Positions 9,561-20,128 of a stretch of DNA of 64,000 nt are shown here, piece by piece; position 1 is the first letter of the stretch, and each line of letters opens with the position of its first letter. The DNA comes from Neostapfia colusana (Eukaryota; Streptophyta; Magnoliopsida; Poales; Poaceae): positions 30,261,760 through 30,325,759 of the forward strand of contig JASWHV010000010.1 in NCBI GenBank assembly GCA_030760725.1. Reading direction: 5' to 3'. The notes below the pieces were generated by a model. The model was not told where the DNA came from. It made no database searches and saw only the letters and a program-made list of their open reading frames with translations. The position numbers were made by a program, and so were the translations under genes.

Positions 9561-11706
9561 TCGGGAGCTCAGCTTGAACTCCGCCGTCTTCGGGCTGTCT
9601 TCCGGCTTCGGAAGCTGGCAGTGAGTGCCAGCTCCGGCCTCCGGCTGCTCTGGCGCACTTGTCCGCCAGGCTGAAGGGCTCGGAGGCATCGCAGACCTCT
9701 CTGGTTGCAAGCCTCTCAAGCATCTTCTTGTCCTGGACACTGTCGAAGTGCCGCCACCACAGAAGCACTTTGAATATGTGGAATGGTGTTGCGTACCTGG
9801 GAGAACCACTGGATAAAGGAGCGCAGCGACTCCCCAGGTTGTTGCTTGATGGCTTGGTGGTCAAGCTCCGTGCCGGGACGGGTGTAGGAGCTGCCGAAGT
9901 TGGCGATAAACTGCCGGCAGAGCTCTCCCCAGGAAGTTATGGAACCCCGAGGGAGGTTCATTAGCCAAGACCGGGTCGGGCCGGTCAAGGCGACGGGGAA
10001 GTAGATTGGCCATGACGGCCTAATCCCCTCCTGCGGCAAGTACGGCGGTGGAGTAGATCTGGAGGAACCCCGCCGGGTTGACGCTGCCGTCGTACTTCTC
10101 GGGCAGGTGCGGCCGAAACTTGCGCGGCCACCTCGTGAAGCGGAGGTGGGGCTCCAGGGCCGTACATCCTGCTCCTGTCTATCTCACGAATCCACTGCTG
10201 GGTCGCTGCCTGAGGCGCGTCCCCAACAGGCGGATCGTGCGGTAGCGCTCTTGCTGCGGCTGACGCACCCCCGCCGGGTACGTCCAGCGCTACTGAAGAC
10301 CTGACACTGGTCGGAGCCTGCATTGCCGGGGTCGGCGCTGCCAGAGCCGGTTGCTGGCTCCCAGTGCAGGTATTGGTGCCGCGAATGCTTGGTTGCGCCT
10401 GACACAGTGTACCCCGGTATGGGCAAGGTTGCGCCATAGGCCGGGGACGCCGCTTGCAGAGCACATGGTTGTGGCTTATGCTGCGCGGCGTACGCCTAGG
10501 GCAGAGCCTGCGTGGTGAAGGTCCGCCCTTCAGGCAGGGTCGAGGCCAACGTCATGTTGTCGCCAGCCTCTTGAGTCCGACGACTTTCTTGACGTCGCTC
10601 GAGGTACACCCGGGTATCCTGGCCCAAGTGACACCGTTCCAGCTCGGTCCTCAGATCCGTCAACTGGGGCCTGGTAGAGCTGGAATCTGCCGTCTGCTCG
10701 TCAACCATTGGTGTGCGCATCAGCGGCACAGCCGGTTGGCCGGAGCGTCGTCCCCGCTGAAGTCGAGGGTTTGCGGCGGCGACGACGAGACGGTCTACCT
10801 CGCGAATCCACTGCTGGGTCGCTGCCTGAGGCGCGTCCCCAGCAGGCGGATTGAGTAGCAGCGCTCTTGCTGCGGCTAGCGCACTCCCGCCGGGTACGCC
10901 CAGCGCTACTGAAGACCTGACACTGGTCGGAGCCTGCATTGCCGGGGTCAGCGCTGCCAGAGCCGGTTGCTGGCTCCCAGTGTAGGTATTGGTGCCGTGA
11001 ACGTTTGGTTCGCGCCTGGCACAGTGTACCCCTGTATGGGCAAGGCTGCGCCATAGGTCGGGGGTGCCGTTTGCAGGACATATGACTGTGGCATATTCTG
11101 CACGGCGTACGCCTGGGGCAGAGCTCGCGTGGCGAAGATCTGCCCTTCAGGCTGGGTTGAGGCCGACGTCATGCTGTCGCCAGCCTCTTGAATGCGACGC
11201 CTTTCTCGACGTCGCTCGAGGAACACTCGGGCATCTTGGCCCAAGCGGCTTCGCTCCAGCTCTGCCCTCAGATCCGTCGACGGAAGCCTGGTGGAGCTGG
11301 AGTCCGCCGTCTGCCCGTCAACCGTTGGCGCGCGCATCAGAGACACAGCCGGTTGGCCGGAGCGTCGTCCCCGTCGAAGTCGAGGGTTTGCAGCGGTGAC
11401 GACGAGACGGTCCACCTCGCGAATCCACTGCTGGGTCACCGCCTGAGGCGCGTCCCCAGCAGGCGGATTGTGCAGTAGCGCCCTTGCTGCTGCAAGCGCA
11501 CCCCCACAGGGTACGCCCGGCGCTACTGAAGGCCTGATGCTGGTTGGAGCCTGCATTGCCGGGGTCGGCGCTGCCAGAGCCGGTTGCTGGCTCCCAGCTT
11601 GTACCGACACACTCCGTCCCGAGTGTGTTGACATGTACTCCACCCTGGTCGCGGTTTGCCGCTGAGGCGAGGGGGGAGAGTTCGCCGCTGAAGGAAGCTT
11701 GGTCAT
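9561..11706 (-). pseudogene. Gag with triplicated N-terminal segment (element E)
   Basis: Gag packages element RNA into particles. The start is at 11,706 (MTKLPSAANS, matching element F). The N-terminal low-complexity segment recurs three times as a 616/617-bp direct repeat. The conserved gag core (YFPVALTGP, SWGELCRQF, SLRSFIQWFSQVRNTIPHI) follows at about 9,720-10,040. Frames break between repeat units. The C-terminal zinc motif is deleted at the junction with RNase H. It is non-functional. Confidence 0.85.
10191..11700. repeat. 616/617-bp tandem repeat within gag
   Basis: The anchor TCCACTGCTGGGTC starts at 10,191, 10,807 and 11,424, giving units of 616 and 617 bp plus a partial third copy up to the start codon. 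Copies differ at scattered bases. Neither length is a multiple of three, or both frames would be kept: 616 shifts the frame by one and 617 by two. Confidence 0.9.
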
Positions 11707-11743
11707 CTTCGTTGGTGGAAACTCGTCGCGCTAGGGGAAAAGC

Positions 11744-11761
11744 CCCCTACCTGGCGCGCCA
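11744..11761 (-). other. Primer-binding site, element E
   Basis: On minus, the LTR end TTCGACA is followed by TT and then TGGCGCGCCAGGTAGGGG. A TGG start immediately after the LTR is typical of a tRNA primer site. The same site is at 22,491-22,508 (F) and 45,186-45,203 (A), and is damaged in G. I think the primer is a tRNA-Arg type, as in other Tat elements, but have not checked it. Confidence 0.75.
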
Positions 11762-11763
11762 AA

Positions 11764-12860
11764 TGTCGAAGTGTGCGATCGACACTTCCCCCGGGCCTGC
11801 ACTGGGCAGCCCGCGGAGGTTCTTTTTACGGAGGGGCTAGTTCCTAGCGGAGAGCTTGCGCGGATGGACGAGTTAGTGAGAGCTTGACACGGGAAGTTTT
11901 ACGTGGTTCAGGCCGCCGGAGCGTAAAACCCTACGTCCACGGCGAGCTATGGAGCTTGCTGTATTGCTTGCTGCTCAGGGCCAGGGGCCTGAGCTTGGGG
12001 GTGAGTTACAGCTTGAGAGTGTATGGCTAGCGTATGAGTTGCAGAATGCGAACCCTTGCTATCGACTCCTACCCGAGCCCTTTATAGTCCAGGACTCGGG
12101 CGGCTTACAAGGGATGCCGGGACCCGACAGGTGGTCCCGGGAAGATTGTCTATTATCTCCCGTATCTGTAGTTACGCCGGTAGTTGCCTCTGGTCGAAGG
12201 CTTCTGAGTCTTCATCTTGCCGCCGTGCCCATGCCGCATGCTAGTCGTAGTGGTTGATGACGGCGCAGGCGGCATGGGATGTCTTGTCGCAGTGTTTATT
12301 AGCTGGCAGGTTCTGACACCGCGCGCCAGTCTGTGATGCGACTAGGCGCAACGGCACCTGACAGACGCGTGCTCCGCGTTTCCGCGTCTTGGGAAGACGC
12401 GTGCCTTGAATACCTTGTACGGGCAAGGTGTGGGGCGCCTTTACGCCCGCTGCCTACCACTCGGGAGCAGGCAGCACCGTTCTTCTGGCCACGTGGCGGG
12501 TCCGGAGCCCTTCTCTGAGGAGAGAAGGGTCCGGCCTGCGGGGCACGTGGAGCCTCCGGACCTCTCTCGGAGGAGGGAGGGGCTCGGCTTCTGCTGGCCA
12601 CGTGGCAGGCCCGGAGCTCTCCTCTAAGGAGAGGGAGGTCCGGCCCTGCTGGACACGCGGCGCCTTCGGACCTCTCTCCCGCGGATGGGGAGGTCCGGCT
12701 TCTGTATGCCACATGGCGAGCCCGGAGCTCTCCTCTGAGGAGAGGGAGGTCCGGCCCCGCCGGACGCGTGGCGCCTTCGGAGCTCTCCCTGCGGAGAAGG
12801 GCGAGTTCCTTAGGCATTTTACCCTGTGCGCGGGGGTACCCCATATCGAGGGTACCGACA
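11764..12860 (-). repeat. 5' LTR of element E
   Basis: 1,097 bp with the same ends as the left LTR. It is followed by the CGGGC target duplication at 12,861-12,865, after which element D's integrase resumes. Confidence 0.93.
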
Positions 12861-12865
12861 CGGGC

Positions 12866-13286
12866 CACCGGGGAGACACCCTTCTTCATGGTGTACGGGG
12901 CCGAAGCTGTACTTCCTCCAGAAGTCACCATGAAGTCTCACCGTGTCCGGGCTTATGACGAAGCCACGCAGGACAACCTCCGGCATGGAGAAATCGACCT
13001 CGTCGACGAGGTCCGATTACATGCGGCACTCCGTAACGCGCGGTACAGACAGGTGCTTCGGCGCTACCACCAGAGGTCTGTGCGTGCCCGGGAGCTGCAG
13101 GAAGGTGACCTGGTGTTGCGGCGCATACTTTCTCGCGAAGGGGCCCACAAACTCTCCCCTAGTTGGGAAGGCCCCTTCCGAGTCACGAAAGTATGCCGCC
13201 CCGGGTGTGTGCGCTTTTCCACCGAGGATGGGGACCTGCTCCCGAATCCTTGGAACATCGAACACCTCCGTAAGTTCTACCCCTAA
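12866..13286 (+). pseudogene. Integrase C-terminal part (element D)
   Basis: This continues the integrase interrupted at 6,170: TGETPFFMVYGAEAVLPPE through LVLRRILSREGAHKLSPSWEGPF to the HLRKFYP tail and a stop at 13,286. Joining across element E, minus one CGGGC copy, restores continuity. The local frame is intact, but the gene is split and has an upstream frameshift. Confidence 0.92.
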
Positions 13287-14126
13287 GAGCAAAAATAGGT
13301 CAGTACTTTCTTTTTGTAATGAACCCCATAGAGCCCAGGAGCAGCGCTCGGAGCAGCTAAACCCCAGGGGACGGTCCAGGACTACGTTCAGCTTTGCCTG
13401 GTTCCGACTCCAAGCGCGTAGAGTCTTGCTTCCCCTCTTAATGGGGTGGGTCATGGCCTCCATGTTTAGCCTGCCTTCCTCCTATGGAAGGTTGTACGAA
13501 AAGAAGTCTGCCCTACTTTGCTCTTTCCTTGTACTCATTTGAATTGTGAATTGAGTTATTTTTTATCACCCTTGCAGTACATGGCTGCCATGTGCTCAGC
13601 TCCCCCTCTCTACAAATCCCCAAGCATCAAGCGTATGGTTGGGGGCTGTAAGTCAAATAAGACTGTGAGACAAGGGAGGGGGAGCCCCCAAGGAGAATTA
13701 CGTTTCCTCTAACTGTGTGCAGGACTTCCAGATTGCGGCAACGGGGACTGCGTGAAGTAGGGGGAAAGGAGCTACCAACTACTTCGACCCAGGGCTAGAG
13801 GGGGCGGGACCCGGGGGCCCCACGTGTCCAGCAGGCACGGAACTCTCTCCTTCCTTGAAAGGGGCTCCGGGCTCGCCACGTGGCAGATGGAAGCCAGACC
13901 TCCCCCCGCGGTGGAAGAGCTCCGAAAGCCCTGCGTGCTCAACATGGCCGGGGCTCCCGTCTCTGCAGTAAAAGCAATCATCAAGTGGGCGCACGCTCTC
14001 GCGACCCCGCGGCCGTTCGTGCTCCGGCAGCGGTCAAGTCGGGACTTAGAGAAAGTGTGCGGATCGGAAGAGACGGAGGTCCCACCTCGGGCTCGCTATC
14101 TCCCCCGAGATGGGCCCGGGGGCCAC
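13287..14126 (+). other. 3' noncoding region and polypurine tract of element D
   Basis: This matches the 3' region of A, B and G (AGCGCTCGGAGCAGCTAAACC, then TGCCATGTGCTCAGCTCCCC). It contains CACGTG repeats near 13,820-13,880. The antisense ORF is absent: the sequence jumps from the G-box region to the LTR-proximal part near 13,965. The purine-rich GAGATGGGCCCGGGGGCCAC ends at 14,126 as the PPT. Confidence 0.75.
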
Positions 14127-15224
14127 TGTCGGTACCTGAGATATGGGGTACCCCCGCGCACGAGGTAAAATGCCTAATGTGCTCGCCCTTCTCCGCAGGG
14201 AGAGCTCCGAAGGCGCCACGCGTCTAGCGGGGCCGGACCTCCCTCTCCCCAGAGGAGAGCTCCGGGCCCGCCACGTGGCATACAGAAGTTGGACCTCCCC
14301 CTCCGCGGGAGAGAAGTCCGAAGACGCCACGCGTCCAGCGGGGCCGGACCTCCCTCTCCTCAGAGGTGAGCTCCGGGCCCGCCACGTGGCATGCAGAAGC
14401 CGGACCTCCCCCTCCACGGGAGAGAGCTCCGAAGGCGCCACGCGTCCAGCGGGGCCGGACCTCCCTCTCCTCAGAGAAGAGCTCCGGACCCGCCACATGG
14501 CTGGAAGAACGATGCTGCCTGCCCCCGAGCGGTAGGCAGCGGGCGTAAAGGCGCCCCTCACCTTGCCCGTACAAGGAATTCAAGGCCCGCGTCTTCCCAA
14601 GACGCGGAAACGCGGAGCACACGCCTGTCAGGTGCCGTTGCGTCCAGTCGCATCACAGACTGGCGCGCGGTGTCAGAACCTGCCAGGTAATGAACGCCGC
14701 GACAAGACATCCCATGGCGCCTGCGCGGTCATCAACCACTATGACTAGTGCGCGGCATGGGCAGGGCGGCAAAAGGAAGACTCAGGAGCCCTCGACCAGA
14801 GGTAACCACCGGCGTAACTACGGATACGGTAGATAATAGACAATCTTCCCGGGTCCACCTGTCGGGTCCCGGCTTCCCTTGTAAGCCGCCCGAGCCTTGG
14901 ACTATAAAAGGCTCGGGTAGGCGTCGATAGCAGGGGTTCGCATTCTGCAACTCATACGCTAGCCATACACTCTCAAGCTGTAACTCACCCCCAAGCTCAG
15001 GCCCCCGGCCCTAAGCAGCAAGCAATACAGCGAGCTCCATAGCTCGCCGTGGACGTAGGGTTTTACGCTCCGGCGGCCTGAACCACGTAAAACTTCCCGT
15101 GTCAAGCTCTCACTAACTCGTCCATCCGCGCAAGCTCTCCGCTAGGAACGAGCCCCTCCGAAAAAGAACCTCCACGGGCTGCCCAGTGCAGGCCCGGGGG
15201 AAGTGTCGATCGCACACTTCGACA
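14127..15224 (+). repeat. 3' LTR of element D (1,098 bp)
   Basis: TGTCGGTACC...CACTTCGACA with a PPT on its left and TATA at 14,903-14,909. The right flank GTTGC is the duplicated target. No matching left copy survives because D's 5' end is deleted. Confidence 0.92.
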
Positions 15225-15425
15225 GTTGCCATGTGCTAGGCTCCCCCTCTCTACAAGTCCCCAAGCACCAAACATATGGTTAGGGGCTGTAAGTCAAATA
15301 AGACTATGAGATAAGTGAGGAGGAGCCCCAAAGGAGAATTACGTTTCCTCTACCTATGTGCAGGACCTCCAGGTTGCGGCAACAGGGACTGCATGAAGCA
15401 GGGGGAAAGGAGCTTCCAACTACTC
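15225..15425 (+). mobile_element. Element C fragment: 3' noncoding region, first piece
   Basis: This is 3' region of a plus-strand Tat element (GTTGCCATGTGCTAGGCTCC..., ending CCAACTACTC). It continues exactly at 23,608 (TACTC, then CGACCTAGGACTGG) after element F. Element B shows the uninterrupted order at 26,600-26,810. Its upstream half was removed by the deletion at 3,136/3,137. Confidence 0.85.
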
Positions 15426-16638
15426 TGTCGAAGTGTTCGGTCGACACTTCCCCCGGGCCTGCACTGGGCAGCCTGCGGAGGTTATTTTTTCGGAGGGGCT
15501 AGTTCCTAGCGGAGAGGTTGCGCAGATGGACGAGTTAGTGAGAGCTTGACACAGCGAGTTTTACGTGGTTCAGGCCGCCGGAGCGTAAAACCCTACGTCC
15601 ACGGCGAGCTAGGGCTAGTTCCTAGCGGAGAGCTTGCGCAGATGGACGAGTTAGTGAGAGCTTGACACAGAGAGTTTTACGTGGTTCAGGCCGCCGGAGC
15701 GTAAAACACTACGTCCATGGCGAGCTATGGAGCTCGCTGTATTGCTTGCTGCTCAGGGCCGGGGGCCTGAGCTTGGGGGTGAGTTACAGCTTGAGACTGT
15801 ATGGCTAGCGTATAAGTTGCAAAATGCGAACCCTTGCTATCGACGCCTACCCGAGCCTTTTATAATACAAGACTCGGGCGGCTTACAAGGGGTGTCGGGA
15901 CCCGACAGGTGGTCCCGGGAAGATTGTATATTATCTACCGTATCTGTAGTTACGCCGGTAGTTGCCTCTGGTCGAAGGCTTCTGAGTCTTCATCTTGCTG
16001 CCCTGCCCATGCCGCACGCTAGTCGTAGTGGTTGATGACGGCGCAGGCGGCATGGGATGTCTTGTCGCAGCGTTTATTAGCTGGCAGGTTCGGACACCGC
16101 GCGCCAGTCTGTGATGCGACTGGGCGCAACGGCACCTGACAGACGCGTGCTCCACGTTTCCGCGTCTTGGGAAGACGCGGGCCTTGAATACCTTGTACGG
16201 GCAAGGTGTGGGGCGCCTTTACGCCCGCTGCCTACTGCTCGGGGGCGGGCAGCACCGTTCTTCTGTCCACGTGGCGGGTCCGGAGCCCTTCTCTGAGGAG
16301 AGAAGGGTCCGGCCTGCGGGGCACGTGGAGCCTCCGGACCTCTCCCCGCGGAGGGGGAGGTCCGGCTTCTGTATGCCACGTGGCGGGCCTGGAGCTCTCC
16401 TCTGCGGAGAGGGAGGTCCGGCCCCGCTGGACGCGCGGCGCCTTCGGACCTCTCTCCCGCGGAAGGGGAGGTACGGCTTCTGTATGCCACGTGGCGGGCC
16501 CGGAGCTCTCCTCTGAGGAGAGGGAGGTCCGGCCCCGCCGGACGCGTGGCGCCTTCGGAGCTCTCCCTCCGGAGAAGGGCGAGTACCTTAGGCATTTTAC
16601 CCTGTGCGCGGGGGTACCCCATATCTCAGGTACCGACA
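15426..16638 (-). repeat. 3' LTR of element F (1,213 bp)
   Basis: Standard ends, but 116 bp longer than its partner because 15,499-15,614 is duplicated as 15,615-15,730 (anchor CTAGTTCCTAGCGG). The partner LTR lacks it, so the duplication arose after insertion. The reversed PPT follows at 16,639. Confidence 0.92.
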
Positions 16639-17127
16639 GTGGCCCCCGGGCCTATCTCGGGGAAGATAGCGAGCCCGAGGTGGGACCTCCGTCTCTTCCG
16701 ATCCGCGCACTTTCTCTAAGTCACGAATTGACCGCTGCCAGAGCACGAACGGCCACGGGATCGTGAGAGCGTGTGCTCACTTGATGATTGCTTTTACTGC
16801 GGCGGTTCCCAAGGCTGCCACTTCTGGATGTTGCGTTGCTTTCTTCGGGAACCGCCAAAGTGCCTTGCCGGCTCATCTTCTCAGGAGACTGACTCCTTGA
16901 CCCCACCGCTTTAGTTAAGCAGCCTGGGCCCACCCGTCATCGGTACTCGGTCTAGGAACTGAAGCGGTTGCGGGTGCGGGGTATTCGAAGAGTTCCAAAT
17001 CGCTTGGAACTGCACCGGAAAGCTTTTTAGAGGAGGTCTTACCCACATTGCAGCTTCCCTTCGCACTTCTGCGTTTCTTCTCGGACTCTTGTGCTTTTGC
17101 TCTCTTGCCTTTGAGTTCTCCCTTGCC
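16639..17127. other. LTR-proximal noncoding region and 5' flank of the antisense ORF (element F)
   Basis: It begins with the reversed PPT. A 10-bp perfect inverted repeat, GGCGGTTCCC (16,801-16,810) and GGGAACCGCC (16,847-16,856), lies midway and is also intact in element G. In sister copies B, C and G the equivalent flank carries a CTTATAAGG TATA-like motif upstream of the antisense ORF. F lacks a clear one. Confidence 0.6.
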
Positions 17128-18858
17128 ATGGCTTCCAACCCGCTGCCAGAGAAGAAACGTGCTCGATCACCTCCAGCAACGGCGTCGGTGCCAAGTCGGG
17201 ATTCTGGGGTGCCTGACACTCCCTCCGGTGGCAACTCGAAGAGGCCCCGGGCTGATGCGCTGGGGGAAGCATCTGGGGCGTCCCCTGTTCCGCCAGTCCA
17301 AGCGACTGCGGAGCGGCTGTCGGAGACGGTAGCGGGCTCTGGAAATCCTACCCCGGCTCGGAAGTCGGGGTTCAGAACCCGCTGGAGTGTCCATGCTTCT
17401 CGGCCTTCCCCGTCTTGCGGGGAATCTGTGCCGATGCGCTCGGAGCCAGGGGCAACTGCCATGGCCCCCAGGCCAGCGCGGACTTCTCCTGTTCCGGTGT
17501 GCCCGGACTCCGCGGCGGCGTCGTCTCTTCCTGCCGAGACGGCCACCGCGGCCCTCGAGCCAGCACAGGTTGATCCTGCACTAGGCGGCCTGGCTTCTTC
17601 CCCAGCACCGCCTTCCCCGGCTCGTCCCTCTCCTCAGGTCAAGGAGCCAGAAGCTGAAAAGAGCCCGGCTGGCCTGGCTGCCAGAGCCGCGGAGCCAGCT
17701 TATCCTGATCGGCGTCTCGTCTCGGCTGCTGGTGCGTCGGCTCTTCCTGAGGACGAGGTAATGGAGGAGGTCGGAGGGGCTGCCCCAGCCTCTGTTGCTC
17801 CATTGCCTCTGGCGGACGCCTTCGCGCTTGCCGAGTCGAGCGTCCGGCAGGTCTTGGCTGCGCTAGGGCGCGAGCGGGAGGAGTATACGGTTGAACGGGA
17901 CCACCTCCTCATCTGGGGGAACCTTTTGCGGGAGAGGACCGCGAAGGTTAAGAGCGAGCTCGACTCCAGGCGGGAGTTGCTCGACTTCAGGGAAGCGCTC
18001 GTCGACCGGATGAAGCGGGCTGTTGACCGCATGGACACCCAGTCGCGGCGGATCAACAGGGAGGCCCTGGAGGCACACGCCCGGGCCAAAGAGAGCCTCT
18101 CTGCTGCTGTGGAAATACGGCAGCGGTTGGAGCGCCGCGAACTCGCCGTTGAGGAGCGGGAGCGTTCCGTGGCAGCTGAGGCAGAGAGGGTCGCCGCGCA
18201 GCTGGCCGCAGGCGAGGATGACCTCCGAGCTCGGATGGAGGAGCTGGAGATTCTGAAGGCAGACCTTGACTTGAGGGAGGAACATGTCTCCCATGATCGC
18301 CGGGCGGTCTTGGACCGGGAATTGACTGCCGGCCTCAAGGCCGCTAAGTTGGAGCGACTAGCCGAGACTCTCCGCCTTCGGGAGAGTTCCCTGGCAGCCA
18401 AGGAGAAGGAATTCTCCGAGAAGAACCTGGAGGCTCTGCAGGCGGCCCGCCGCGAGGTGGAGGAGCTCTCAGCCTTAAGGTCCTCCGAGGCCCTTGCGGT
18501 CTCAAGCTTCGTGGATCGAGCAGGGTCCGCCCTGATCCCTCTTGGCTTCAGTCCGGTGAGGGCCGCAACTCCCGCATTGAAGGTGGCAGAGGTGATCCCT
18601 GCATTGGAGTCGATCGGCGCCAAGCTGGACAGACTCGACTCGGTGGTCGCCAGTGAGCTTGAAGCCGAGGGCCGCGGCTTAGCTTTAGAGGTCGCCTCGC
18701 ATGTGCTGGCATGCTTCAAGAGCCGCGACCCCTCTTTCTCGCTGGAGCCAGCAAGAGAGGGCCCAGCCGCGGAGCGGGAGGAAGCTGCCAGGGCTGAAGT
18801 CGAGGATGTGGCCGCCCTTGTAGCCGCAAGGTTCCGGCGAGAGCCGGGAGGTCCTTAG
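17128..18858 (+). CDS. Antisense ORF of the Tat element, coiled-coil protein (576 aa)
   Basis: This ORF is read opposite to gag and sits between the pol position and the 3' LTR. The ATG at 17,128 (GCCATGGC, strong context; MASNPLPEKKRAR) is preferred over an earlier in-frame start. Residues 1-200 are Pro/Ala/Ser-rich with a basic KKRARS-like patch (possible nuclear signal). Residues about 240-470 are a long heptad-rich coiled coil (LEEREL/VEERERSV, LDLREEHV). A conserved-looking C-terminal domain follows (ALIPLGFSPVRAATPA, ACFKSRDPSFSLEPA). Additional antisense ORFs are known in Tat-lineage elements, some annotated as putative gypsy-type transposon proteins. Function is unknown. Confidence 0.8.
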   Translation: MASNPLPEKKRARSPPATASVPSRDSGVPDTPSGGNSKRPRADALGEASGASPVPPVQATAERLSETVAGSGNPTPARKSGFRTRWSVHASRPSPSCGESVPMRSEPGATAMAPRPARTSPVPVCPDSAAASSLPAETATAALEPAQVDPALGGLASSPAPPSPARPSPQVKEPEAEKSPAGLAARAAEPAYPDRRLVSAAGASALPEDEVMEEVGGAAPASVAPLPLADAFALAESSVRQVLAALGREREEYTVERDHLLIWGNLLRERTAKVKSELDSRRELLDFREALVDRMKRAVDRMDTQSRRINREALEAHARAKESLSAAVEIRQRLERRELAVEERERSVAAEAERVAAQLAAGEDDLRARMEELEILKADLDLREEHVSHDRRAVLDRELTAGLKAAKLERLAETLRLRESSLAAKEKEFSEKNLEALQAARREVEELSALRSSEALAVSSFVDRAGSALIPLGFSPVRAATPALKVAEVIPALESIGAKLDRLDSVVASELEAEGRGLALEVASHVLACFKSRDPSFSLEPAREGPAAEREEAARAEVEDVAALVAARFRREPGGP

Positions 18859-20128
18859 GACTTGTTTCTCCCTTTTTTATCGAGTCTGTAGTCCAGCTCA
18901 TGGAGCCTTGCTTAATTTGACTCTCTTGGATTCTTGTGTCTGTGATGCTTTTTCCCTCCTTCTTGGCTTTGCCTGGCTGAGTCCTTAGCTCCGCAAGGTA
19001 CTCAGAGGCCATTTCCAATCTCGGAGCTTCGCACAGACACCCTCCCCGGATCCTAACCGTGTTAGGGGCCCCCGGAGGTCTCCGAACCTCGCCCTATGGG
19101 GGGCTCCAAATCTGCCGGCCACGTGGTGGGTCCGGAGCTCCTCCTCAAGAGACGGGAGCTCCGGTCATGTTGGACACGTAGCGCTTTCGGAGCCCTCCCG
19201 CTGAGGGGGGAGGTCCGGTTTCTGCCTGCCACGTGGCGAGCCCGGAGCCCTCCTCAAGGAAGGAGAGAGTTTCGGGCCTGCTGGACACGTGGGGCCCCCT
19301 GGCCCCGCCCCTGCTGGAGGGGCAGGTCCCGGTCCTTCCAGTCCCAGGCCGGTGTAGCTGGTAGCTCCTTTCCCCCCGCTTCATGCAGTCCCTGTTGCCG
19401 TAACCTGAAGGTCCTGCACACAGGTAGAGGAAACGTAATTCTCCTCGGGGGGTCCTCCCCTCCCGTCTCCTAGTCTTATCCGTCTTATGGTACTGACCCG
19501 CTATACGGGGCTTGGGCAATTCTGTGCACGAGGCGCCGGAGCTCCGGCTCCCTCCAAGGTCCGGGTACGGCCGTCCGATCCCTAGTACCGGGCCATGCGC
19601 TGGGGAAGCAGAGTGCACGCGCTTTGGGTTCATGACCAGGCAAAGCGGACGTACTCCCCTGGACCTCCGGAGGGCAGGATGCGCATGCTTTGGGCTCTGG
19701 GCCGGCTAAGCTGGATACGCACCCTGGACCCCCCATGCACAACGCTGGCCTTTCCTGGAGGTGACCACCTGGCACCGCAACACCTGACTGGGGGAGGCCC
19801 GAGAGACTCACTCGGCCATCGGCAGGTGCCTCAAGCGCAGCCGCCTTCGGTAGGATACCAAATGCCGACTATGGATGAGCGCAGGAGAGGGGGAGCTAGA
19901 TGTACGATGAACATACAGAGATAGTGCGATCATAAAATTAATGCATAATTTAAATGAGCGCATGAGAGAGAGCTAAGTAGAACAGGTCTCTGTATTCGTG
20001 CCCATAGGTGGAATTCTGGCTGTACATGGGGGCAATGTTCCGCCTCGTCTACAAGGGAAGCAAGACTCTACGCGCTTAGGATCGGAACCAGGCTAAACTG
20101 GACGTAGTCCTGTACCGTCCCTTAAGAC
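18859..20128 (-). other. 3' noncoding region of element F
   Basis: The first 160 bp match the sequence after the antisense ORF in G (31,110-31,260) and at the window start (211-360). A CACGTG-bearing GC-rich block follows (19,090-19,330), then 3' untranslated sequence like A's. No protein is seen. Confidence 0.65.

Larger units (their letters stand above)
6171..12860 (-). mobile_element. Element E (internally deleted Tat element, 6,690 bp)
   Basis: E is a complete insertion: two 1,097-bp LTRs (6,171-7,267 and 11,764-12,860), minus orientation, flanked by CGGGC. The PBS is beside the right LTR and the PPT beside the left. It keeps gag (with a triplicated segment) and pieces of RNase H and integrase. 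Gag zinc motif, protease and RT are missing. A 115-bp tandem repeat occupies the place of the antisense ORF. The two LTRs differ at roughly two dozen sites by eye, so insertion is not recent. Confidence 0.95.
3137..15224 (+). mobile_element. Element D (Tat lineage), 5'-truncated
   Basis: D is a plus-strand element that begins abruptly in RT at 3,137. It runs through RNase H and integrase (interrupted by element E at 6,171-12,860), a 3' noncoding region and PPT, to its 3' LTR at 14,127-15,224. The bases after the LTR (GTTGC, 15,225) start a piece of element C's 3' region, so D was inserted there. Its 5' LTR, PBS, gag and protease are missing. Confidence 0.85.

Noticed and set aside
12428..12958. 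Fusion protein joining LTR-encoded residues to integrase
   Set aside because: The frame crosses the LTR/target junction by chance; the integrase part belongs to D and is continuous with 6,170.
14127..15224. Solo LTR inserted in element D
   Set aside because: The left flank is the family polypurine tract and D's 3' region, and the right flank differs (GTTGC), so it is D's own 3' LTR.
17128..18858. Host gene (coiled-coil or nuclear protein)
   Set aside because: It lies wholly inside element F between PPT and pol relic, and its flanks recur in all sister copies at the same place, so it is an element gene.
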